Of a DNA stretch of 64,000 bases, positions 25,660-33,364 are shown in pieces (position 1 is the stretch's first letter; every line of letters starts with the position of its first letter). The position numbers were made by a program, and so were the translations under genes. The stretch is from positions 105,295 to 169,294 of the forward strand of contig JAKZRG010000001.1 of NCBI GenBank assembly GCA_047518265.1, read 5' to 3'. Under the pieces are notes generated by a model, which did no database searches, had not been told where the DNA came from, and saw only the letters and a list, made by a program, of their open reading frames with translations. This stretch comes from Oceanospirillum sp047518265 (lineage in GTDB: Bacteria; Pseudomonadota; Gammaproteobacteria; Pseudomonadales; Halomonadaceae).

Positions 25660-26406
25660 ATGAACGAAGCATTACGAGTGGATTACCTTGAGCAGTTGGG
25701 TGTTGTCAGTTGGATGCCCAGACAGCCATTACCGGGTGCCTTGCCGTCTGAATTTTTTACCCCTGAAGTTATTGTTCCTAATACCGGTGAGATATCCGTA
25801 GAGACTTGCCTGACTGAAGGTGTGTTAGAAGCACCTGTCCACGGCCAGATAAATAATACAGAAGCTCACTCTGTTAGTCCCAGTAGTCCTATTGCGCAAA
25901 GTATGGGGCTTGGGGCGGATAACACTGCAGAGATTGAAGGCGTTGAGCCAGAAGAGGTTCCTATTAACGGGGTTAACCGCGTACCGGCGCAGCTTCGTTT
26001 GGGGCTGATTAGAACGTCTGGCCCTCTGATTATCAGTAATATTACCGCTCAGGATTGGCCGGATCATCAGGTATTGCCCCTGGTGAATAATATGCTGCAC
26101 TTTATGCAGTTGCCTGCTTATCAAAGTAGCCTGCCCTTTGAGTGGCCATTTCCTGGTGCTGCTTCTGATTGCTCCGAATCTGAATTTTTATCGGTACTAA
26201 AAGCACTCTTGTCCGGCGCACGTCTGCAATGTAGGCCCGGTCAGAGCTGTTGGTGGTTTGGTGAACTGCCTGATGTAATTAAAGAGAGTGGTTTACTGCA
26301 GGTTGAGTTACATCATTCTGCGAGCTTAGTTACTTTATTGCAGCAGCCGGTTGGAAAGGCTCAATTGCTACATCAATTATTGCAGATTAAGCCAGTAGTT
26401 GATTAG
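25660..26406 (+). CDS. holD: Probable DNA polymerase III psi subunit, divergent
   Basis: 248 residues. The N-terminus YLEQLGVVSWMPRQPLPGA matches the conserved start of psi (E. coli LQQLGITQWSLRRP), the part that binds the chi subunit. The C-terminal half (about 110-248) is compatible with the psi core fold but too divergent to match by eye. It sits directly before rimI, as holD does in E. coli and as the long psi gene does in Pseudomonas aeruginosa. Psi bridges the clamp loader to chi and single-stranded DNA-binding protein. It is longer than the 137-residue E. coli protein because of a low-complexity insert at about residues 30-105, as is typical of pseudomonad psi proteins. The identification rests on the N-terminal motif plus context. 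Confidence 0.7.
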   Translation: MNEALRVDYLEQLGVVSWMPRQPLPGALPSEFFTPEVIVPNTGEISVETCLTEGVLEAPVHGQINNTEAHSVSPSSPIAQSMGLGADNTAEIEGVEPEEVPINGVNRVPAQLRLGLIRTSGPLIISNITAQDWPDHQVLPLVNNMLHFMQLPAYQSSLPFEWPFPGAASDCSESEFLSVLKALLSGARLQCRPGQSCWWFGELPDVIKESGLLQVELHHSASLVTLLQQPVGKAQLLHQLLQIKPVVD

Positions 26407-26491
26407 AGAGAGATTAATACTGGTCTCTTGAATTGCATGCAGAAAAGAAAGTAGTAACGACTGAATTTACAAAGATAAAAGAGAGAACTGA

Positions 26492-26953
26492 GTGAAAAAA
26501 ATTCGTGATGTTGGCATTCTAGAATTGGATGCGGTGATGCTAATTGAGCGGGAAGCACATATCACACCTTGGACACGTTTAATGTTTGAACTGGGTCTAC
26601 AGCGTGGTGATCGTTTACTTGGGGTTTATATCGAGCAACGCCTATGTGGTTATGCCATTTTGCAAAAAATTGCAGATGAATGGCACCTGCATAATATAGC
26701 GGTTAATCCGGCTTTGCAGGGACAAGGGTTAGGAGGTTTCTTAATTGCTGAAATCAAGCAGCAAGCGAAAGATCAAGGTCTGAGTGTGATCTTACTAGAG
26801 GTACGGGAAAGTAATACGCAGGCACGAGACCTGTATCTTAAAATGGACTTTGTTGAGGATGGTGTTCGCCCAAAATACTACTTAGTACCCGGCGGTGATC
26901 GGGAGGATGCGGTTATGATGTCCTGCCCAATAGAGACTGGGCAGAACAACTAG
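26492..26953 (+). CDS. rimI: Ribosomal protein S18 alanine N-acetyltransferase
   Basis: 153 residues, full length. It is a GNAT-fold enzyme that acetylates the N-terminal alanine of ribosomal protein S18. The acetyl-CoA-binding loop reads NPALQGQGLGGFL (about residues 72-84), and the family motif LLEVRESNTQARDLYLKMDF follows (about 108-127). The Tyr in PKYYLVPG is in place to act as the general acid. It starts at a GTG with GAGAG upstream. The gene follows holD by about 85 bases. Confidence 0.93.
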   Translation: MKKIRDVGILELDAVMLIEREAHITPWTRLMFELGLQRGDRLLGVYIEQRLCGYAILQKIADEWHLHNIAVNPALQGQGLGGFLIAEIKQQAKDQGLSVILLEVRESNTQARDLYLKMDFVEDGVRPKYYLVPGGDREDAVMMSCPIETGQNN

Positions 26954-26971
26954 GACACCAGAGGTACTTAC

Positions 26972-27013
26972 ATGCCTTGGTTTGTCCAATATATCGTTTA
27001 CTTGAAGAGTTAG
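26972..27013 (+). pseudogene. Tiny ORF or remnant of a small membrane-protein gene
   Basis: A 13-codon frame, MPWFVQYIVYLKS, begins at an ATG with AGAGG about 7 bases upstream, just after rimI, and its stop codon overlaps the end of the convergent zapB-like gene. The start resembles the MPWYxWLIL opening of DUF2897-type small proteins found near these genes in pseudomonads, so it may be a truncated remnant. It may also be chance. Confidence 0.25.
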
Positions 27014-27369
27014 CTAAACTGGGATGGAGCCGTTTGCTCTTCCAGTAATGCATCTTCATCTTCTTCGGATAGCTCTTCTAGCAGAGTATCTTCATCATCT
27101 TCAGATGACAGCTCTTCAATAAGCGCTTCTTCTGCGCTTTCTTGTGGTTGCAAAGAACCCTCATCAGAAGCTGCAGCTTCTTCTTCGCTAGAATCCAGTA
27201 GGTCAAATTTGCCTAACAGATCCCCTAAACGAGACTGCCATGCTGCCTTTTCATCTTGCAGCTGAGCATTATCTTCCTTGAGTTGTTCAATCTCTAGCTT
27301 CATGGTTTCAATAGTATCAACCGCAGATTGAACACGTTTTTCTAATTCATTTAGCAAATCCAGGCTCAT
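27010..27369 (-). CDS. zapB: ZapB-like cell division coiled-coil protein with acidic tail
   Basis: 119 residues. The first 65 form a continuous coiled coil, starting LDLLNELEKRVQSAVDTIE with heptad leucines, and containing the stretch WQSRLGDLLGKFD. This resembles E. coli ZapB (81 residues), which joins the Z-ring through ZapA. The C-terminal 55 residues are an acidic, low-complexity tail with two related blocks (LIEELSSEDDED and LLEELSEEDEDA) that E. coli ZapB lacks. AGGAG lies 9 bases before the ATG. zapA is not adjacent here. The call rests on the coiled-coil pattern and size, which are not very specific. Confidence 0.65.
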   Translation of the reverse strand: MSLDLLNELEKRVQSAVDTIETMKLEIEQLKEDNAQLQDEKAAWQSRLGDLLGKFDLLDSSEEEAAASDEGSLQPQESAEEALIEELSSEDDEDTLLEELSEEDEDALLEEQTAPSQFS

Positions 27370-27504
27370 TTTAGAACACTCCTAAGTGTCTTGCTTTGCA
27401 AAGTGGCTTTCCTACTGTCCATTATAGAGCTATCTGGCTTGTGAAAAAAAGTGGGATTTACACGCTAATGGACTTAGGTGCTAATCCCACTGCATTAGAC
27501 AGAA

Positions 27505-29133
27505 TTAAACTTTGAACTGACGTACCATGGATTGCAGACCACCAGATAGTTGAGACAGCTCTTCACTGGCAGCAGCGGTTTGATTCGCAGCTGCGGTCGA
27601 GTCACGGGTTACCTCTGCGATATTAACAATGCTTTGGTTCATCTCCTCTGCAGTAGCGCTTTGCTGCTCTACGGCAGCGGCGATCTGGCTGTTCATATCG
27701 CTTATCATAGTAACGTGATGAGTCACCTGAGCGAGAGCCTCACTAGTTTTACTACTTTGTTCTAGGCCTTGTTGTGCACGTTCTTTACTGCGAGTCATAA
27801 CTTGGGCTGCATTTCGACTGCCCTGTTGAACGCGCTGGATCACATCTTCAATCTCTTGCGTTGAGTTTTGAGTTTGTTGAGCCAAGCTGCGTACTTCGTC
27901 AGCCACTACTGCAAAACCACGACCTTGTTCACCGGCACGGGCTGCTTCAATGGCAGCATTAAGCGCCAGTAAGTTGGTTTGTTCGGCAATACCTTTAATA
28001 ACATCGATAACCAAGGCAATATTCTGTGCTTCTTGTTCTAGTGAACCGACAACGTCTGTAGCATTGTCCACTTCACTTGCCAGAGTTTGAATAATCTGGT
28101 TATTTTCCTGCAATACTTTATCACCGGATTCAGATTCTGCACGGGTGGTTTGTGCCGCTGTTTCAGCTTCTGCTGCGTGACGGGCAACTTCTTGAATCGT
28201 AGCGACCATCTCATTCATAGCCGTTGCTACGTGATCTGTTTCCGCTTGCTGCCGCTGCATGCCGTCATTGGTATGTTGGCTCGCACGAGATAGGTTTTCT
28301 GCTTCTTGAGAGAGATGACCAACGGAAGAACTTACCTGAGTGACCAGTTTCTGGAACTGATTCAACATAGTATTAAAGGCTGTCCCAATGGCTGCAATCT
28401 CATCTTTACCTGAAACATCCAGACGTGTGGTCAGATCATGATTTTGTTCAATATGACTGATCGTTGAACGCATTTTATCTAACGGGCTGGTAATGGCTTT
28501 TGCTACCAAATAGCCGATCATGACAACTAAAAACAATATGATAAGAATACTCGTAATCAGCAATACCGTCATAGAGTCATAGGAAGCCTGCATTTCAGAG
28601 CGGACTTCGGCAGCAACGTCTAATTGCAGTGTTAATAGCTCAGCAACTTTATCGCTAATAGGATCAATGGTGGCGTAAAGAGGGCCGTCGAATTGATCTA
28701 ACTTACCTTTTTGCAACCCACTCATTTTTGCCAGTACGGGTAGCATGTTTTCGATGGATTTATCGGCATTGATAAAGAGGGCTTGGGCTTCGTTAGCCAA
28801 TTGAGCTTCTTTTGGCGTTAGCTCTGTCGCCATATATTTTTTCCAGGTTTTATGGATGCGATCCTGAGCCTCCTGAATACCTGTATAGGCTTCTTCTGCC
28901 TTCATTTGTCCAGCATTGGTTTTATTGACTGCATCAATGATAAGTACAGCGTAATCTGTACCGATATTGTAAAGATCTTTTAGAGGCACAACGCGATCAT
29001 TGTAGATGGTATTAACACCATCATTGAACATCTCTAATTCTGCTTTTGCTACAAAAAAGGTGGCGATCAAACCGATGACCGGCATAACCATCATTAAAGC
29101 GAGCTTCCTGCCCACTGAAAGTTGACTAAGCAT
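27505..29133 (-). CDS. Methyl-accepting chemotaxis protein with four-helix-bundle sensor
   Basis: About 542 residues. A membrane segment lies at about residues 10-30, then a periplasmic helical sensor of about 155 residues (4HB_MCP-like), a second membrane segment at about 185-210, a HAMP domain, and the cytoplasmic signalling domain with IAEQTNLLALNAAIEAARAG and GRGFAVVADEVRSLA. Methylation helices with Gln/Glu pairs flank the hairpin. The frame begins at a TTG, but the ATG at 29131-29133 has GGGGGAT upstream and is preferred. The ligand is unknown. No che genes are adjacent. It lacks an obvious C-terminal pentapeptide for CheR binding (it ends MVRQFKV). Confidence 0.93.
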   Translation of the reverse strand: MLSQLSVGRKLALMMVMPVIGLIATFFVAKAELEMFNDGVNTIYNDRVVPLKDLYNIGTDYAVLIIDAVNKTNAGQMKAEEAYTGIQEAQDRIHKTWKKYMATELTPKEAQLANEAQALFINADKSIENMLPVLAKMSGLQKGKLDQFDGPLYATIDPISDKVAELLTLQLDVAAEVRSEMQASYDSMTVLLITSILIILFLVVMIGYLVAKAITSPLDKMRSTISHIEQNHDLTTRLDVSGKDEIAAIGTAFNTMLNQFQKLVTQVSSSVGHLSQEAENLSRASQHTNDGMQRQQAETDHVATAMNEMVATIQEVARHAAEAETAAQTTRAESESGDKVLQENNQIIQTLASEVDNATDVVGSLEQEAQNIALVIDVIKGIAEQTNLLALNAAIEAARAGEQGRGFAVVADEVRSLAQQTQNSTQEIEDVIQRVQQGSRNAAQVMTRSKERAQQGLEQSSKTSEALAQVTHHVTMISDMNSQIAAAVEQQSATAEEMNQSIVNIAEVTRDSTAAANQTAAASEELSQLSGGLQSMVRQFKV

Positions 29134-29360
29134 GTTAATATCCCCCAACGCTCAGATTCTTATTAGAATATCTGCACTAAATCAGTGCATGTAAATAATT
29201 GTATCCTGTTAGGAATGCCCTTGAATAGGGCATTGCTCTAATAAAGAGCATTTTAGTTGAACTTTTAACTGTGACTGTTGAGTCATGTTTGATTTTAATG
29301 GCTTAATGATGTTTAACAGTTGGAAAAGATTGATTTTTTGATTTTTCAGTTGATAGGTCT

Positions 29361-29825
29361 ATGTTTGAAATTGCATTGTACGAACCTGAGATAGCACCCA
29401 ATACCGGTAATATTATCCGCTTGTGTGCGAATACGGGCTGCTGGCTCCACTTGATCGAACCCTTGGGTTTTGATCTAGAAGAAAAGAAGTTACGTCGAGC
29501 AGGGTTGGATTACCATGATTTGGCCAGAATGACTCGCCATAAAGACTTTGCTAGTTTTCAGGAGGCTGTTGCAGGTAAGCGGGTGTTTCCCTGTACCACT
29601 AAGGCTGAGGGTTATGCGGCTGATATGAAATTTCAGGAGGGCGATGTTTTATTATTTGGCCCAGAGACCCGAGGTTTACCCGCGGATGTCTTAAAGCAGT
29701 TTGCTAAAGAGCAATGGCTACGTATTCCTATGATGCCGACTAGTCGTAGCCTAAATCTGTCTAATGCCGTATCTATTATTACTTACGAGGCCTGGCGTCA
29801 GTTGGGTTTTGAAGGTGCTGTTTAG
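29361..29825 (+). CDS. trmL: tRNA (cytidine(34)-2'-O)-methyltransferase
   Basis: 154 residues, full length. A minimal SPOUT enzyme that 2'-O-methylates the wobble base of tRNA-Leu isoacceptors using S-adenosylmethionine. The N-terminus, ALYEPEIAPNTGNIIRLC, and the C-terminal knot, LRIPMMPTSRSLNLSNAVSI, are hallmark SPOUT segments; the LFGPETRGLP loop binds the cofactor. It is monocistronic by appearance, convergent with ntrC, with a perfect 10-bp inverted repeat in between. Confidence 0.95.
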   Translation: MFEIALYEPEIAPNTGNIIRLCANTGCWLHLIEPLGFDLEEKKLRRAGLDYHDLARMTRHKDFASFQEAVAGKRVFPCTTKAEGYAADMKFQEGDVLLFGPETRGLPADVLKQFAKEQWLRIPMMPTSRSLNLSNAVSIITYEAWRQLGFEGAV

Positions 29826-29854
29826 CCCTTTAAATAGAAAGCCTTCAAGATTAA

Positions 29855-29897
29855 CACCTCACCATACTCCGGATTGCTCTTATGTATTGGTGAGGTG
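29855..29897. repeat. Perfect 10-bp inverted repeat between trmL and ntrC
   Basis: CACCTCACCA at 29855-29864 and TGGTGAGGTG at 29888-29897 are exact reverse complements across a 23-base spacer, midway between two convergent genes. There is no U-run on either side. It may be a bidirectional hairpin terminator or a protein-binding dyad. Confidence 0.5.
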
Positions 29898-29979
29898 GAT
29901 AGTAAGCTCCTGCGTCGGGTTATTATTCTTATATCTGGTCCCTACCCTTGTGTTTTACTCATAGGAGGCTTATAGCTCT

Positions 29980-31404
29980 TTATTCGTCGTCTTCATTGAC
30001 CGTTTCCAGATTAAGTTCTTTGATTTTTCGGGTTAGGGTATTTCGTCCCCAACCCAATAACTCCGCAGCATCTCGACGGCGTCCTGCGGTATGTTTCAGT
30101 GCGACTTCAATCATCACCTTTTCAAACTCAGGTACCGCAGTGTCTAGAATGCTTTTTTGACCTTGGGAGAGGGCTTGATCGGCCCAATTATTTAATGCGG
30201 ACTGCCAGCGACTATTACCGGTTTGCTCGGATTGTTTTTGTTCCATTAATTCTGGCGGTAGGTCATCCAGATGGACTTCTCGACCGGAGGCCATGACGGT
30301 AATCCAGCGACAGGTATTTTCTAACTGTCGCACGTTGCCGGGCCAGCTGAGATCTTGCATATAATCAACGGTTTTCTGCAGTAAAATCTTAGGCTCGACA
30401 TCTAATTCTTTTGCTGCTTTACCCAAGAAAAACTCGGCTAAACGAGGAATATCTTCTCGTCTTTCGCTCAGTTTAGGCAGGTGTACGCGAATCACATTGA
30501 GGCGATGAAAAAGGTCTTCTCGGAAACGACCTTCTTGCACTAAATTTTCTAGATCTTGGTGGGTCGCTGCGATAATGCGCACATCTACCTGTACCGGTGT
30601 ATGGCCACCGACACGATAAAACTCACCATCAGCTAATACTCGTAATAAACGTGTTTGAGTGTCCGCTGGCATATCACCTATTTCATCGAGAAATAGAGTA
30701 CCACCATCGGCCTGTTCAAAGCGGCCACGGCGTAAGGTATTAGCTCCGGTGAAGGCCCCTTTTTCATGACCAAACAGTTCTGATTCAATCAGATCTTTTG
30801 GAATCGCTGCCATATTAAGGGGGATAAAGGGGTTTTGTACCCGAGGGCTATGTTGATGCAATGCATGGGCGACTAACTCTTTACCGGTACCGGATTCACC
30901 GTTAATTAAAACGGTGATATTGGAATGTGATAACCGGCCAATTGCCCGGAAAACCTCCTGCATGGCCGGTGCTTCACCGATAATTTCCGTGCTGGGCAAA
31001 GGTGGGGCTTCCACATGATGTGAGGCTTGTTCTTGGGCGTGACTGATGGCTCGTTTTACCAGAGCAACGGCTTCGTCCACATCAAAAGGTTTGGGGAGAT
31101 ATTCAAAGGCTCCGCCTTGGTACGAAGCTACAGCGCTTTCCAGATCAGAGTGAGCTGTCATCACAATAACCGGTAGGTCTGGGTGTTGATCTTGGATTTT
31201 GGCCAGAAGCTCTAAGCCATCCATACCCGGCATACGAATATCGGTAATCAAAGCATCAGGGCAGTCTGAAACAAAGGCTTTAAGCACGGACTCTGCGTGT
31301 TCAAAAACATTAACAGCCATGCCTTCCTGTTCCATGGAGCGCTCCAATACCCAGCGGATAGAACGGTCATCATCGACAATCCATACAGTGTAGGGCTTGT
31401 TCAT
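29980..31404 (-). CDS. ntrC: Nitrogen regulator NtrC, sigma-54 activator
   Basis: 474 residues. Receiver domain with acidic pocket DDD at 11-13, phospho-acceptor Asp55 in ALITDIRMPG, and conserved Lys in YLPKPFD. A sigma-54 AAA+ domain follows (about 145-380), with Walker A in GESGTGKELVAHAL and the GAFTGA loop that contacts sigma-54. The C-terminal Fis-type helix-turn-helix includes GRRRDAAELLGWGRNTLTRKI. Phosphorylated by NtrB, it activates nitrogen-limitation genes such as glnA. It overlaps ntrB by 4 bases, indicating translational coupling. Matching binding dyads are visible upstream of both ntrB and glnA. Confidence 0.97.
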   Translation of the reverse strand: MNKPYTVWIVDDDRSIRWVLERSMEQEGMAVNVFEHAESVLKAFVSDCPDALITDIRMPGMDGLELLAKIQDQHPDLPVIVMTAHSDLESAVASYQGGAFEYLPKPFDVDEAVALVKRAISHAQEQASHHVEAPPLPSTEIIGEAPAMQEVFRAIGRLSHSNITVLINGESGTGKELVAHALHQHSPRVQNPFIPLNMAAIPKDLIESELFGHEKGAFTGANTLRRGRFEQADGGTLFLDEIGDMPADTQTRLLRVLADGEFYRVGGHTPVQVDVRIIAATHQDLENLVQEGRFREDLFHRLNVIRVHLPKLSERREDIPRLAEFFLGKAAKELDVEPKILLQKTVDYMQDLSWPGNVRQLENTCRWITVMASGREVHLDDLPPELMEQKQSEQTGNSRWQSALNNWADQALSQGQKSILDTAVPEFEKVMIEVALKHTAGRRRDAAELLGWGRNTLTRKIKELNLETVNEDDE

Positions 31405-32471
31405 TTTTTATGCTCCAATGGAATCAATAAGCGGAAAACGGTTTTTCCGGGTTCGGATTTACACTCAATTAGCCCATGATGTTGATGCATAATGGTTTGG
31501 GCGATGGATAGTCCTAAGCCTGTGCCTGAAGCACGGCCAGTAACGAGAGGGTAGAAAATAGTTTCCATTAACTCTTTTGGGATGCCGGGGCCATTGTCGA
31601 TAATATCTACTTGGCATAATAATCGGTGACGTTCAGATCCCAGAGTAAACTGACGCTTGGCTCGGGTACGAACGGTGATTTGGCCGTTATCTTGCCCACT
31701 TTCCTGTAACGCTTGCATGGCATTGCGTACGATATTTAAGACGGCTTGGATAAGCTGTTCTTGGTCACCGGTCAGATCGGGGAGGCTAGGATCATAGTCC
31801 CGTACTAGCTTAATCTGATTGGGTGTTTCGGCCGTGACTAGGGCAAACACATGTTCTAAAACTTTGTGAATATTCAGCGCACTGATATTGGGCATTTTTC
31901 TTGGCCCTAACATGCGATCCACTAGATTACGTAAACGGTCTGCTTCGCTGATAATGACTTCGGTGTAGTCTTTCAGGCTCTCATCGGGCAAGGCTCGCTC
32001 TAACAGTTGTGCCGCCCCACGAATACCGCCTAAAGGGTTTTTAATTTCATGGGCCATACCGCGTACTAAAGTGCGTAGGGTTTCTTGTTGAGCCAGCAAT
32101 TCTTCTTCTTTGCTAATACGTAATAAGCGATCACGGGCTTGTAGCTCAACCACCAAAGAGTAGCCGGTAGGGTTCAATACAGGGCTTACGGTGTAATCCA
32201 CAATCATATGATTGCCATTGGGTAAGCTGATATTGGTTTCTCGTTTGGTAAAAGGGTGGCCTGCTTTAGCTGCTTGCTGCCATGCGGCTGTTGTATCGCT
32301 GCCCTCTGTAAACAAATGATTTAGAGGTTGGCCTATGGCTCGGTTGGCTCCACAGGCAAATAGCATTTCAGCTGCGGGATTGAGATAAATTAACTCAAGT
32401 TCACCATTTAGCTGGATAACGGCTGTACTCAGATTGTCCAGCAGCAGCTTGTGATTATCGATTTTACCCAC
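31401..32471 (-). CDS. ntrB: Nitrogen sensor histidine kinase NtrB
   Basis: 356 residues, the usual length. An N-terminal PAS domain (about 8-115) is followed by the dimerisation/phospho-acceptor helix with His141 in RGMAHEIKNPLGG, and a GHKL ATPase domain with an N-box (IVRNAMQAL), G1 box (DNGPGIP) and G2 box (GTGLGLSIAQ). It has no membrane segment, so it is a cytoplasmic kinase controlled by PII protein. It starts at a GTG with GGAGGGAG upstream. The stop overlaps the start of ntrC. Confidence 0.96.
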   Translation of the reverse strand: MGKIDNHKLLLDNLSTAVIQLNGELELIYLNPAAEMLFACGANRAIGQPLNHLFTEGSDTTAAWQQAAKAGHPFTKRETNISLPNGNHMIVDYTVSPVLNPTGYSLVVELQARDRLLRISKEEELLAQQETLRTLVRGMAHEIKNPLGGIRGAAQLLERALPDESLKDYTEVIISEADRLRNLVDRMLGPRKMPNISALNIHKVLEHVFALVTAETPNQIKLVRDYDPSLPDLTGDQEQLIQAVLNIVRNAMQALQESGQDNGQITVRTRAKRQFTLGSERHRLLCQVDIIDNGPGIPKELMETIFYPLVTGRASGTGLGLSIAQTIMHQHHGLIECKSEPGKTVFRLLIPLEHKK

Positions 32472-32499
32472 GGAACTCCCTCCTTCTTTGTACTAGAAA

Positions 32500-32515
32500 A
32501 GCAAAAAATGAACCA
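32500..32515 (-). promoter_or_regulatory. Candidate sigma-54 promoter of ntrBC
   Basis: On the minus strand TGGTTC, five bases, then TTGCT matches the sigma-54 pattern at the essential GG (-24) and GC (-12) with exact spacing. It lies about 30 bases before the ntrB start. The non-consensus TTC in the -24 element lowers confidence. Confidence 0.5.
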
Positions 32516-32651
32516 TAAATAGATAAGTGCCTTAAAAAGAGCCTAAATAAGCTGAAAAGGGTGAAAATCAAAGAATTTATCAGGTTGATTTAGTTTTTAG
32601 GGTGAAATGCATCGCTTATTAAAAAGGCTCTCATCATTTTTATATTACCTG

Positions 32652-32668
32652 TGCACTATTGTAGTGCA
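32652..32668. promoter_or_regulatory. NtrC-type binding dyad upstream of ntrB
   Basis: TGCACTATTGTAGTGCA is a perfect palindrome around a 3-base centre and matches the NtrC site TGCACCA-N3-TGGTGCA at 12 of the 14 defined bases. It lies about 150 bases upstream of the candidate sigma-54 promoter, the usual distance for an enhancer. It points to autoregulation of ntrBC, or activation of the divergent context. Confidence 0.7.
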
Positions 32669-32761
32669 TTAGGCTGCCTGATGTTGATGCATTACGATTT
32701 AGAGGGTGCGCGAATACCTGCTTAGCGATATCGGTAGGTTATTTCTAAGTGCGGAGAGTTG

Positions 32762-33202
32762 TTAAGGAATATTTAAAGTTGATGGACGGCTGGTATGCAG
32801 TAAGGTTTTATTTTGATTACGGATCAATGCCCTGATTTTATGGTGCCCTCTGGGCAAGTGATGCAGTAAGAAATATTGGCTATGGAGGGCGCTTTGATAG
32901 GTGCCACGATTGAGCTGTAACTCTATGGTGTGGCCTTTTTGTAGTTTAGGTTGGCTATAGACTCGAATAATACGTTGATTCGGTGTTTCGGTGTGGTAAC
33001 TGACTAAGCGAACTTGTTGATACTTTATTGGGTATAGACTGGCCTTTTCTCCTTCATTCCATACTCTTCTTTCCCCCTTGGGTTGATCAGAGAATACAGG
33101 ATTACCCTGTTGATCTAGCCAACGATAGATGGGTTTATTTGCCAGTACCAGAGTGGGCAAGAGCAATATGCATAAGGTCGGTAATAGGAGGAGTCTTTTC
33201 AT
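32762..33202 (-). CDS. DUF4124 domain periplasmic protein
   Basis: About 146 residues. The N-terminus is a Sec signal peptide (KRLLLLPTLCILLLPTLVLA). A DUF4124 domain follows at once: IYRWLDQQGNPVFSDQPKG. The rest looks beta-rich, with a C-terminal Ig-like half (HTIELQLNRG ... LPRGHHKIRA). The start is the ATG at 33200-33202, as the upstream extension has no support. A DUF4124 gene between glnA and ntrBC is common in related bacteria, but its function is unknown; the beta-sandwich with Tyr/Trp suggests cell-wall binding, which is speculation. Confidence 0.8.
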   Translation of the reverse strand: MKRLLLLPTLCILLLPTLVLANKPIYRWLDQQGNPVFSDQPKGERRVWNEGEKASLYPIKYQQVRLVSYHTETPNQRIIRVYSQPKLQKGHTIELQLNRGTYQSALHSQYFLLHHLPRGHHKIRALIRNQNKTLLHTSRPSTLNIP

Positions 33203-33302
33203 ATATGAGCCTAAGTCATCAGGCAAAAATAATACCTGTCTTAAATCTAAATAAGAATCGTAATCTTAAATGATAATAGCACTCTATAATTTCCTATATG
33301 CG

Positions 33303-33328
33303 AAAAAAAACCCCTGCCGAAGCAGGGG
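33303..33328 (-). terminator. Terminator of glnA
   Basis: CCCCTGC-CGAA-GCAGGGG forms a perfect 7-bp stem, followed on the minus strand by eight T residues. On the transcript the loop is UUCG. A second hairpin, CTCTTC-CGAA-GAAGAG (33335-33350), also with a UUCG loop, lies between it and the glnA stop. Confidence 0.9.
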
Positions 33329-33364
33329 TCTCGTCTCTTCCGAAGAAGAGAATAAGCTTAAAGC

